A stretch of 64,000 nucleotides of DNA, taken from contig JAJDUL010000035.1 in the NCBI GenBank assembly GCA_022826685.1, positions 62,001 to 126,000 on the forward strand. Reading direction: 5' to 3'. The notes under the pieces were generated by a model. It was given only the letters and a program-made list of their open reading frames with translations. It did not search any database and was not told where the DNA came from. Positions 54,303 to 61,819 of the stretch are shown here, in pieces. The position numbers and the translations under genes were made by a program. Within the stretch, counting starts at the first letter, position 1. Every line of letters begins with the position of its first letter. This stretch comes from Gemmatimonadota bacterium (GTDB lineage Bacteria; Gemmatimonadota; Gemmatimonadetes; Palauibacterales; Palauibacteraceae).

Positions 54303-54692
54303 ATGGACCCCCCCACTCCAATCCCGGAGCGTGTGATCGAGCTTGTGCAGTCGATCAAGGCGGAAATGGATTTCCTCCAAGCCGCCGACTCCGACGAGGC
54401 ACGCTCACGGGCACGCGGCAGGATCGTCGCCGACCTCGCCCAACTTGAGAAGTTGGCGCGTGGTGAGGCACGACGGGGCGCCAGACTCAGCTGGGTCAGC
54501 TGGGCGCTCCGGCAGGTGAGTTCACAGCTTTGCGCTGAATTGATCTCGAAGCTACTGCGACTCTGGCCTTACAATCTACCGGGAGCCTATGGCAACCGAG
54601 AACAGAACAATAGACGTTTCACTGAGCACCGCGCTTCGCACGTTGCGCGAGTCCGCTGGCTATTCCCAGCGGCAACTTGCAGCGCGGCTTGA
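54303..54692 (+). CDS. Small protein of the retron-like cassette
   Basis: 129 residues; an ideal AAGGAGGTG lies 5 bases before the ATG. The first about 95 residues are helical and charged (PERVIELVQSIKAEMDFLQA, RIVADLAQLEKLARGEARRG), possibly a short coiled coil, then a hydrophobic stretch (LSWVSWALRQVSSQLCAELI). The last about 33 codons overlap the XRE gene in another frame, so the true end may have been extended by chance. No family recognised. Position between a structured RNA and the XRE/RT genes makes an effector or partner role possible. Confidence 0.55.
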   Translation: MDPPTPIPERVIELVQSIKAEMDFLQAADSDEARSRARGRIVADLAQLEKLARGEARRGARLSWVSWALRQVSSQLCAELISKLLRLWPYNLPGAYGNREQNNRRFTEHRASHVARVRWLFPAATCSAA

Positions 54693-54915
54693 TGTTGATC
54701 ACAGCTACCTGTCCCACCTGGAGAATGGGCGGAGGGAGCCGAGTCTCACTTTTTTGCGATGTTTCGCCAAGGAAGTGACGGCACCAGCTGCCCTGCTTCT
54801 CCTCATCGCCTTCGCTTCAGAATCGGACGCGGAGGATCGCGAAGTTTATGACCCCATCGTCCGCCAGTTGCTCAATCTGGCTCGATTCCGAGAGCTCGCC
54901 GACTCGGGTGAATGA
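54589..54915 (+). CDS. XRE-family helix-turn-helix regulator of the retron-like cassette
   Basis: 108 residues; GGGAG lies 3 bases before the ATG. The helix-turn-helix is clear: LRTLRESAGYSQRQLAARLD, VDHSYLSHLENGRREPSLTF. The C-terminal half is helical (ALLLLIAFASESDAEDREVY). The start lies inside the preceding ORF and the end overlaps the RT start by 8 bases, so all three are one translational unit. XRE proteins accompany some published retron types, where they may control or form the effector. Confidence 0.8.
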   Translation: MATENRTIDVSLSTALRTLRESAGYSQRQLAARLDVDHSYLSHLENGRREPSLTFLRCFAKEVTAPAALLLLIAFASESDAEDREVYDPIVRQLLNLARFRELADSGE

Positions 54916-55831
54916 ACCTGTGACGGCGCTGCGCGGCCTCACGCTGAAGCGGATTTCCTCTGAACTCGGGGTCGACGCCCACGAAATCCGATGGCTTACG
55001 AGGCGTGCAGCTCATCTCTATGAAGCGAGAGCGCTCTCGAAGAAGGGGAGCGGAAGTCGGCGACTCCTCGTGCCTGCGCCACGACTGAAGTCGTTCCAGC
55101 GAGCCTTCTACAAGAAGTACTTGCGTAACCACGCCTACCACCCGGCCGCCTACTGCGTTCCGGGGCGCGGCGTCCTCGACGCTGTGCGACAGCACCGTGG
55201 CCGCACCCACGTATTGCACCTGGATGTCACAGACTTCTTCCCGTCCGTCGACTGCGGCAAGGTGCGGGACTGCCTTCGGCGCGAACACGTTGCCGAGGAA
55301 GCGGTTCCCACGATTACGAGACTCCTTACCTGCGAGAACCAGTTACCCCAGGGAGCGCCGACGAGCGTCGCCATCGGTAACCTTGTTCTGCACCGCGTCG
55401 ACGCCCGCGTTACGGGATATTGTCGCAGACCGGGGGCGGGCCTCACGTATACGCGCTACGTAGACGACATCACGATCTCTGGAGGATCGAGAATCGAGAA
55501 GTTCGAAGGCGGAATCCGGAGGATCGTCGAGGACTGCGGTTGGGTCTTGAATCAGCGAAGCCGAATGGTAGGGCCGGATGAAGAACATCGGATTCTGGGG
55601 ATCCTCACCGGACGAACACTCGCCGTTGGTGAAGAATATGTCTCGGACGTCGAAGTTACCCTCGACACCCTGCGAGAAGCGGGGTGCGGACGTACACTAG
55701 CCCGGAGTCTACAAGGCAAGATCGCGTGGATTCGGGCCGTGGAGCCAAGCCGCGGGCGAAGACTGGAAGCTACCTTGCAGCGAATCCTCGACGGTGAACC
55801 GCTCGAAACGCCTAAACAGATCGCGTGCTGA
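54908..55831 (+). CDS. Retron-like reverse transcriptase
   Basis: 307 residues from GTG 54908 (GTG 54920 is possible). The polymerase motifs are in order: VLHLDVTDFFPSV with the first catalytic Asp, LPQGAPTSVAIGNLVLHRVD, and YVDD at about 184-187 in YTRYVDDITISGG. The region RILGILTGRTL matches the VTG position of retron RTs as LTG. The N-terminal RLLVPAPRLKSFQRAFYKKY and HPAAYCVPGRGVLDAV are also in the retron pattern, though the NAxxH motif is only approximate (DAVRQH). It lacks the maturase (X) domain of group II introns. It would reverse-transcribe the RNA encoded upstream into msDNA. Its 3' end overlaps the convergent Vsr gene by 20 bases. Confidence 0.8.
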   Translation: MNEPVTALRGLTLKRISSELGVDAHEIRWLTRRAAHLYEARALSKKGSGSRRLLVPAPRLKSFQRAFYKKYLRNHAYHPAAYCVPGRGVLDAVRQHRGRTHVLHLDVTDFFPSVDCGKVRDCLRREHVAEEAVPTITRLLTCENQLPQGAPTSVAIGNLVLHRVDARVTGYCRRPGAGLTYTRYVDDITISGGSRIEKFEGGIRRIVEDCGWVLNQRSRMVGPDEEHRILGILTGRTLAVGEEYVSDVEVTLDTLREAGCGRTLARSLQGKIAWIRAVEPSRGRRLEATLQRILDGEPLETPKQIAC

Positions 55832-56276
55832 GTCGCTCTGGACCGCGCCGAACTGAACGTTCGACGAGGTTCGCCGCTTCTTCCAAGTTGGCTCGGACAT
55901 CGGATTCCCAAAGCCGGACCACCGTCCAGCCGTCTTCCTCAAGCATGGACGTCACATGGTCGTCGCGTTCTACGCGCTTCGTGAACTTCGTGATCCAGTA
56001 GTCTCGGTTTTCGGTCTTCATCCGCTGTTCGAGAGCTACGGGGCCGCGCTCGCGGAGGATCCGTGCATGCCAGTAGTCGCCATCTATGAACACGGCGACA
56101 CGGGCTCGAACGAAGACGATATCGGGTCTACCCGGGAGCTTTGCATAGTTCTTACGAAACCGGAGGCCACGGCGGTGAAGCATGGAGCGGAGGGCAACCT
56201 CCGTCTTGCCTCCCGTGCCGCGGATGGCGGACATGTTGCGCCGGATCTCTTCCGCAGACTTGGGCTTGTAATCCAC
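55812..56276 (-). CDS. vsr: Very-short-patch-repair (Vsr) endonuclease
   Basis: 154 residues from GTG 56276. Family hallmarks: SAIRGTGGKTEVALRSMLHR, RKNYAKLPGRPDIVFVRARV, AVFIDGDYWHARI (the GRPDIVF and FIDGDYWH stretches carry the catalytic Asp and metal site), and a final helix WTVVRLWESDVRANLEEA. Vsr nicks T:G mismatches left when 5-methylcytosine deaminates, protecting the genome from its own methyltransferase. It starts 12 bases after the restriction gene, completing a methyltransferase-restriction-Vsr operon. The Zn-cysteine set of the E. coli enzyme is not evident. Confidence 0.85.
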   Translation of the reverse strand: MDYKPKSAEEIRRNMSAIRGTGGKTEVALRSMLHRRGLRFRKNYAKLPGRPDIVFVRARVAVFIDGDYWHARILRERGPVALEQRMKTENRDYWITKFTKRVERDDHVTSMLEEDGWTVVRLWESDVRANLEEAANLVERSVRRGPERLSTRSV

Positions 56277-56288
56277 CGCAGGATTCGC

Positions 56289-57131
56289 TCAGACGACGAG
56301 ATCGAGCGGAAGGTCGGAAATGTCTCGGAGGCGCTTTCCTTCCACCATGACTTCGACGGCAGCACGAGCGTCATCCCACCTGGCTGCGGCGACTACATCC
56401 GTGAGTTCGTGCAGGGCCACATGGTAGGTGCAGTCGATGTCTCCCGTTCCGATCGCGATCGAGACAAGTCGGCTGGGTAAGGGTTCTGCGGTCACCACAG
56501 CGATGTGCGGCGCGCGCCCCTTCCGGTTACGTACCAAATTGAGGGCTTCGGCTCTGGAATTCTGGGTTCGGTCGCTCCGGATCGTCCACTTGCATGAGAC
56601 GCTGGCGTGCAGGAGGTCTACGTGGTTGTTCTCCCTCCGGAGCGGAGCGAGGCCGGCTGTCTCATCGCCTACGTAGCGGCCTTGCTGGTTGATGCGGTCG
56701 TCAGGCTCCGGCGTACGCGTGATGATGATATCCGGTTTGATCGTGTAGTCGCTTCCGAGCGCCGCGGCAAGTTCCTGATTCTCTTCGGCGGCACGCTCGA
56801 GAGCGCTGAGGTGCGAGTATTGCTCGAAGTTGGCAATCGCGGATCCACTCTCGATCGCCCAGCTTCCCGGCCTCATGTGTCGTAGGGGCGGAAACGTGGC
56901 CCGCAGAAAACCGAGCGTCTGTCTCTCGAACTCCGCTCCAGCCTCAGAGCCGCGGAGCCGCTTTCGATCAGCCACGACGCCAACGGCTTCGGCCAACTCG
57001 CGTCCGATGCCGACGCTGGCGTTGTTGTGCTTGTCCGAGTTGCTGGGGACACCGTTTCGAACCGACCAGAGTCTCTCTTGAAGTCCCTTGTGCAGTTCCC
57101 GGCGAGCCGAGAGCAGGATCTCTTCAGTCAT
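56289..57131 (-). CDS. NgoMIV-type type II restriction endonuclease
   Basis: 280 residues from ATG 57131, overlapping the methyltransferase stop by 4 bases. The catalytic core of the family is seen: an Asp in TIKPDIIITRTPEP, then SCKWTIRSDRTQNSRAEALN (the C-K pair that replaces the usual E-x-K), followed by NRKGRAPHIAVVTAEPLPSR. The C-terminus MVEGKRLRDISDLPLDLVV also matches NgoMIV as I remember it. That family cuts GCCGGC as a tetramer; the same target is a prediction here. Length is normal. Paired with a 5-cytosine methyltransferase and Vsr. Confidence 0.85.
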   Translation of the reverse strand: MTEEILLSARRELHKGLQERLWSVRNGVPSNSDKHNNASVGIGRELAEAVGVVADRKRLRGSEAGAEFERQTLGFLRATFPPLRHMRPGSWAIESGSAIANFEQYSHLSALERAAEENQELAAALGSDYTIKPDIIITRTPEPDDRINQQGRYVGDETAGLAPLRRENNHVDLLHASVSCKWTIRSDRTQNSRAEALNLVRNRKGRAPHIAVVTAEPLPSRLVSIAIGTGDIDCTYHVALHELTDVVAAARWDDARAAVEVMVEGKRLRDISDLPLDLVV

Positions 57132-58114
57132 ACGGTCTGAGCCCGCAACGGCAACTGCTCGTCCACATCGTAGGTCGGTGTCTCCTTCATCAGGGCCCTT
57201 CGAAGGGATGTGCCCACGGCCTGTGCAACCGGCGGTGGCAGGGCGTTCCCTATCTGACGGTATGCCGCCGTCTTCCCTCCTTGGAACTGCCATGAATCGG
57301 GAAACCCCTGGATGCGTGCCGTCATGCGCAAGGTCAGGCGCGGCATCGAGCCTGCGGGGAAGCCGGGGCCGGGTGGCGCGTCGGCAAGCGAGAGCCCGTT
57401 GACGCCGAGCTTCTGCCAAGCGGCCCTGGCCCGTGTGGGTCCCAGATCAGCCCCGCCGTGTTTCTTGGAGCCTCCAACGAGCGTAGGTGCGATATCGCTT
57501 GCTCCAGCTGTCCAATCAGCCGCGCCCGGCCAGCCACCCGCCCCCATCAGGTCCGCAAGCAGTTCGCCAACGGGTCGGCCAGAACCAGAGGGCAGAGGCC
57601 AAGCGAAATACGGCGAAAGTTGTCTCTTCACCGCGACAAGGATGAACCGGGGACGCAGTTGTGACACGCCGAATTCGCTTGCGTTCAACACCTGCCAGTC
57701 AAGCCAGTAGCCGAGCGTGGTCAGACGCGCAGCGAGTCGTCGGCGGTAAGCGGAGAACCGCTTCGTTGCCAGGCCGGGCACATTCTCGAGCAGGACGGCA
57801 CGCGGCTCGATTTCTTCGATCAAGCGGAGGGCGGTCGGGAACAGATCACGCTCATCGTCGCTCCCGAGCTGTTTTCCGGCGACGGAAAACGGCGGACATG
57901 GTACCCCGCCCGCGAATAGATCCACGCCTTGGAATTCAGCTGACTCCAGCTCGCGAACATCACCTTCGATCACGCGCCAACGCGGCCGGTTCAAGCGGAG
58001 CGTGGCACAAGCGTGCCGGTCGTTCTCGACGAGCCCCGCGGCCTCGAACCCGGCATCCTCGAGACCTAAGGCCTGCCCCCCTCCCCCCGCACAAATTTCA
58101 AGAACGGTTAGCAC
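57128..58114 (-). CDS. DNA (cytosine-5) methyltransferase of the R-M system
   Basis: About 328 residues from GTG 58114 (GGAGGA 9 bases upstream); the ATG at 58174 is an alternative. Motif I is VLEICAGGGGQALGLE; motif IV has the catalytic cysteine in GGVPCPPFSVAGKQ; motif VI is LLENVPGL; motif VIII is SQLRPRFILVA; motifs IX-X are RMTARIQGFPDSW and AYRQIGNALPPPVAQAVG. All are intact. It should protect the host site of the adjacent NgoMIV-type enzyme. The 58115-58366 gap before proB shows no gene. Confidence 0.92.
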   Translation of the reverse strand: MLTVLEICAGGGGQALGLEDAGFEAAGLVENDRHACATLRLNRPRWRVIEGDVRELESAEFQGVDLFAGGVPCPPFSVAGKQLGSDDERDLFPTALRLIEEIEPRAVLLENVPGLATKRFSAYRRRLAARLTTLGYWLDWQVLNASEFGVSQLRPRFILVAVKRQLSPYFAWPLPSGSGRPVGELLADLMGAGGWPGAADWTAGASDIAPTLVGGSKKHGGADLGPTRARAAWQKLGVNGLSLADAPPGPGFPAGSMPRLTLRMTARIQGFPDSWQFQGGKTAAYRQIGNALPPPVAQAVGTSLRRALMKETPTYDVDEQLPLRAQTV

Positions 58115-58366
58115 TCCAGCACATCCTCCAGGGTCCCCGCCACCAACTTCCCAGTCTCCCCCTACATCTTCCATGTTCGGTCAACGCCCCGTCAATCCCG
58201 CCCCCAACATCTGGTTACGTCGCGGGACGGAACATGCTGGTTGCGGCTTCAGATCTGGCCAAAAGAACCGGGGACTGGTGCGGGGGTGGCGCCGGTGTAC
58301 CTTTGGTGGCCTTCCGCCGGCCCCGCGGCCGGCTGTGGGTCCCGGTCCCGCTGTGAGGCGTTCGAC

Positions 58367-59542
58367 GTGAGCCAGCTCCAACCAGTCTCGACCCCCGATG
58401 GCGCCGCCGCGCCCGCCGTGACGCGCGAGGTGATCGCGACGGCCGACCGCGTCGTTCTCAAGGTGGGGACGGGCGTCGTCACGCACGACGATGGGACGAT
58501 CGCCCTCTCCCGCCTCTTCCGGGTCGTGGAGAGCGCGAGCCGTCTGCGGCGGGAGGGCCGGGAGGTGCTCATCGTGACCTCGGGTGCCGTGGGCCTGGGG
58601 CGCGTCGCTCTCCAGCTCCCGGAGCCGCCCGAGACGGCCTCGCTGAAGCAGACGTGCGCCGCGATCGGCCAGAGCCGGCTCATGGAACTCTACCAGCAGG
58701 GGTTCGCCCGGCTCGGCGTGACCTGCGCGCAGATCCTGATCACGTGGACGGACTTCGACGACCGGGTACGCTACCTGAACCTCCACGAGACGCTGCAGAG
58801 TCTCTTCCGGCTCGGCGTCGTCCCCGTCGTGAACGAGAACGACGCGATCTCGCTGAACGATCGCGTGTACCGGGGGACGGGGAAGCGGCCGATCTTCGAC
58901 GACAACGACCGGCTGGGAGCGCTCGTCGCGAGCGAACTGGCCGCGGATCTCATCGTGCTTCTCACGGACGTGCCGGGCGTCATGACGGCCGACCCCAGAC
59001 GCGACCCGGACGCGAGGCTGGTCGGCCGGATCGACCGGCCCGATGAGCACGGGCTCGACGTGGACGGGCGCTCCGGGCTCGGCCGGGGCGGGATGGCGAG
59101 CAAGCTGGAGGCGGCCCGGGTCGCGTCGCGCGGGGGCTGCCACACCGTCATCGCTTCGGGGGTCGATCCGGGCGCGCTCGACCGGGTTCTGGCCGGCGAG
59201 GAGGAGGGAACGTGGATCCCGCCGCGCGCCGCCCTCTCCTCGCGCAGCCGCTGGATCGCCTACTGTTCACACCCGCGCGGGACGCTGGTCCTGGCCGAGG
59301 GCGGGGAGGAACGTCTCAGGGGCGGCGAGCCGCTGCGTGCCGGGGACGTCGCGCGGGCGGACGGCGCGTTCCGGCGGGGCGACGTGGTCGAGGTTCGGGC
59401 GCTCGACGGATCGCTCGTCGGACGGGGCGTCGTCGCGCTCGACTCCAGGCTCGTCCTTCAGGCGGCCTCGCACCACGCGGGAGCGAACGTCGAACTCGTG
59501 GGGACGGAGCATCTCATCCTCAAGGAAACGAACGATGTCTGA
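58367..59542 (+). CDS. proB: Glutamate 5-kinase
   Basis: 391 residues from GTG 58367, with GAGG 8 bases upstream; the longer frame is not coding-like. The amino-acid kinase fold is clear: VVLKVGTGVVTHDDG, LIVTSGAVGLGRVAL, VVPVVNENDAIS, FDDNDRLGALVASELAADL, GRGGMASKLEAARVA. A C-terminal PUA domain follows (GTLVLAEGGEERLRGGEPL). It phosphorylates glutamate, the first step to proline. It overlaps proA by 8 bases. Confidence 0.93.
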   Translation: MSQLQPVSTPDGAAAPAVTREVIATADRVVLKVGTGVVTHDDGTIALSRLFRVVESASRLRREGREVLIVTSGAVGLGRVALQLPEPPETASLKQTCAAIGQSRLMELYQQGFARLGVTCAQILITWTDFDDRVRYLNLHETLQSLFRLGVVPVVNENDAISLNDRVYRGTGKRPIFDDNDRLGALVASELAADLIVLLTDVPGVMTADPRRDPDARLVGRIDRPDEHGLDVDGRSGLGRGGMASKLEAARVASRGGCHTVIASGVDPGALDRVLAGEEEGTWIPPRAALSSRSRWIAYCSHPRGTLVLAEGGEERLRGGEPLRAGDVARADGAFRRGDVVEVRALDGSLVGRGVVALDSRLVLQAASHHAGANVELVGTEHLILKETNDV

Positions 59543-60824
59543 GACGCTGAGGGAGCGGGCGGCCGGAGTACGGGCGGCGCAACGCACGATCGGAAGTGCC
59601 TCGGCGGAGCGCCGGACGGCGGCGCTGCGCGCGCTGAAGGACGTGTTGGTCCGGTCGCGGGCCGAGATCTCGCGGGCGAATGACGAGGACCTGGCGCGGG
59701 CGGCGGAGGAAGGGCTTTCCGGATCCCTCCTCCACCGGCTGGGGCTCCCGGACGCCAAGTTCGAGAGCCTGCTCGAGGGGATCGACACGCTGGTCGAAGG
59801 CGAGGATCCGATCGATCGCGTCCTCACCCGCACGGAACTGGATGACGGTCTCGTCCTCGAGCGCGTGCGCAGCCCGCTCGGCGTGCTCCTCATCATCTTC
59901 GAGAGCCGGCCCGACGCCGTGATCCAGATCGGGTCGCTCGCGATCCGCTCCGGAAACGGAGTCATCATGAAGGGCGGCCGCGAGGCGGCGCGCTCGAACG
60001 AGGTGCTCGTCGGCTGCCTGCAGCAGGCGCTGGAGGAGGCCGGCCTCGATCGCCGCGCCGTCCTCGGCGTCCCGGACCGCCGCGATGTCGATGAATTGCT
60101 CGCGCTGGACGATCTCATCGACCTCGTGATCCCGCGGGGCTCGGGTGCGCTGGTGCGCTCGATCCAGGAGCGGAGCCGGATTCCGGTGCTGGGTCACGCG
60201 GAGGGGGTGTGCCACCTCTACGTCGACGCGTCGGCGGATCTGGAGATGGCCGTGCGGCTCGCCGTGGATGGGAAGTGCGACTATCCGGCGGCGTGCAATG
60301 CGACCGAGACGCTGCTCGTGCACGAGTCGTTCCTGCCGCGGTTGGGACCGGTCGGCGAGGCGCTCCGCGAGCGCGGCGTCGAACTCCGCTGCGACGAACC
60401 CTCCCGCCGGGTCCTGCCGTGGGCCGAGGCCGCCTCCGAGAAGGACTGGGGAGTCGAGTTCGGCGACCTCACGCTGGCCGTGCGGACCGTGGCCGGTCCG
60501 GAAGAAGCCATCGACTTCATTCACACGTACGGGAGCAGCCACACGGACGCCGTCGTGGCCGAAGATGGGGAAGTCGCGGCGCGGTTCCTGAAGGCGGTCG
60601 ACGCGGCGAGCGTGTTCCACAACGCGAGCACCCGCTTCGCGGACGGGTTCCGCTACGGTCTCGGGGCGGAGGTGGGCATCAGCACCGCCCGCATCCACGC
60701 GCGCGGACCCGTCGGCGTCGAGGGCCTCCTCACCACGCGCTGGCTGTTACGCGGCGAAGGACAGGGAGCCGCCGACTACGGCCCCGGCAAACGGGCCTTC
60801 ACCCACCGCTCGCTCGATTGCTAG
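59535..60824 (+). CDS. proA: Gamma-glutamyl phosphate reductase
   Basis: 429 residues. It reduces glutamyl phosphate to the semialdehyde with NADPH in proline synthesis. An aldehyde-dehydrogenase fold with the catalytic cysteine in DYPAACNATETLLVH (about 256). RSPLGVLLIIFESRPDAVIQ, SGNGVIMKGGREAARSNE and GLGAEVGISTARIHARGPV are typical of ProA. AAGGAA lies 6-7 bases upstream of the ATG. It forms an operon with proB. Confidence 0.95.
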   Translation: MSETLRERAAGVRAAQRTIGSASAERRTAALRALKDVLVRSRAEISRANDEDLARAAEEGLSGSLLHRLGLPDAKFESLLEGIDTLVEGEDPIDRVLTRTELDDGLVLERVRSPLGVLLIIFESRPDAVIQIGSLAIRSGNGVIMKGGREAARSNEVLVGCLQQALEEAGLDRRAVLGVPDRRDVDELLALDDLIDLVIPRGSGALVRSIQERSRIPVLGHAEGVCHLYVDASADLEMAVRLAVDGKCDYPAACNATETLLVHESFLPRLGPVGEALRERGVELRCDEPSRRVLPWAEAASEKDWGVEFGDLTLAVRTVAGPEEAIDFIHTYGSSHTDAVVAEDGEVAARFLKAVDAASVFHNASTRFADGFRYGLGAEVGISTARIHARGPVGVEGLLTTRWLLRGEGQGAADYGPGKRAFTHRSLDC

Positions 60825-60972
60825 CCCTGGAGCTGGCCCACGCGGCACCCGCCCCGCCACCGACTGCCATGAACCCAACCCTCCAGATCGAGCCCAGGTC
60901 TACGACCTGATCGATCAGCAGCAGGACGACGAACCCAGCGGCAGCCCACGCCGCAAAACGGCGGGCACGCAC
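60799..60972 (-). CDS. Possible small membrane protein
   Basis: 57 residues from GTG 60972, overlapping the TAG of the DUF1080 gene by one base. Two hydrophobic stretches (FAAWAAAGFVVLLLIDQVVD and VGFMAVGGGAGAAWA) could be membrane helices, and the protein ends in a short basic/serine tail. It overlaps the end of proA in the antisense direction by 26 bases. No ribosome site is clear; the case rests on coupling and hydrophobicity. Confidence 0.35.
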   Translation of the reverse strand: MRARRFAAWAAAGFVVLLLIDQVVDLGSIWRVGFMAVGGGAGAAWASSRASNRASGG

Positions 60973-61751
60973 TAGGACGGAATCCGGCGGACGCGGACGT
61001 TGCGGTACCAGACGGGGTCTCCGTGGTCCTGCAGGCCGAGGTGACCCTCGTGGTGTCGGCCGTAGTCGGGCCACTGGATGAACTTGCTTCCCGCGACCAG
61101 CGCCTCCCATTCGGGCGAGGCGATCTCGTACTCGACGACCTGCACGCCGTTCAGCCAGTGCACGACCTGGTTGCCGTGGCGGACGATCCGCACCTCGTTC
61201 CATTCGCCGACCGGACGCGTCACATCTTCCGGCGGTGCGTGGAGACCGTAGTTCGACCCCGCCGAGGTGAGCGGATCGCCCCCGTCGTAGTGCCCCGCGT
61301 TGTCGAGTACCTGCATCTCCGGGCCCGACTGAAAAGCGCTCTCCGTGCTCTCCACGATGCCGAAGAAGATCCCGCTGTTGCCGCCCTCGTCGACCCTCCA
61401 CTCGAGACGCAGATCGAAGTCCGTGTAGGTGTCGCGCGTGATCAGCGTGCCGCCCCCGACGCCCGGCGTGAAGGCGAGCGCGCCGTCCTTCGCGCTCCAG
61501 CCGGCCGGGACGTCATCCATCTGAAACCCGCGCCACGCGTCGACCGACTCCCCGTCGAACAGGAGTTCGAAGCCCTCGGCGGCCTCCTCGGCGGAGAGCC
61601 GGTTCGCGGCCGCCTGCATCTCGGCGTCTGCGTCGGCCGACGGCACGTTCTCGGCCTGCGATCCCGCGTCGGCCCCGGCACACGCCGAGAAGGCCAGAAT
61701 TACCCACGCGCCGGGGGACCACGTCCCGAGAAAATTGCTATGTCGTCTCAC
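60972..61751 (-). CDS. DUF1080 (3-keto-disaccharide hydrolase-like) lipoprotein
   Basis: 259 residues from GTG 61751; the long frame upstream is antisense to the MFS gene. The signal ends LAFSACAGAD. The DUF1080 concanavalin-like domain is typical: GFELLFDGESVDAWRGF, DFDLRLEWRVDEGGNSGIFF, GPEMQVLDNAGHYDG, GEWNEVRIVRHGNQVVHWLN, GHLGLQDHGDPVWYRNVRVR. Members of this family include periplasmic hydrolases of 3-keto-sugars; this would fit oxidative sugar catabolism such as that of the operon at 41.7-45.4 kb, but no substrate is shown. Confidence 0.88.
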   Translation of the reverse strand: MRRHSNFLGTWSPGAWVILAFSACAGADAGSQAENVPSADADAEMQAAANRLSAEEAAEGFELLFDGESVDAWRGFQMDDVPAGWSAKDGALAFTPGVGGGTLITRDTYTDFDLRLEWRVDEGGNSGIFFGIVESTESAFQSGPEMQVLDNAGHYDGGDPLTSAGSNYGLHAPPEDVTRPVGEWNEVRIVRHGNQVVHWLNGVQVVEYEIASPEWEALVAGSKFIQWPDYGRHHEGHLGLQDHGDPVWYRNVRVRRIPS

Positions 61752-61819
61752 GGCTGTACTCCGGGTTTCGAGCGGGGATCGAGGAGATGTCTCACGGTAG
61801 ACGGTACACGCAATGGCCG

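Noticed and set aside
54908-55831. Group II intron maturase or diversity-generating RT
   Set aside because: No maturase or HNH domain after the RT core, no intron domain V/VI structure, and no template/variable repeat pair was seen; the upstream repeat-bounded RNA fits a retron better.
57128-58174. CRISPR, tRNA or rRNA genes in or near the defence region and elsewhere
   Set aside because: No regularly spaced repeats, cloverleaf or conserved rRNA segments were found anywhere in the window.
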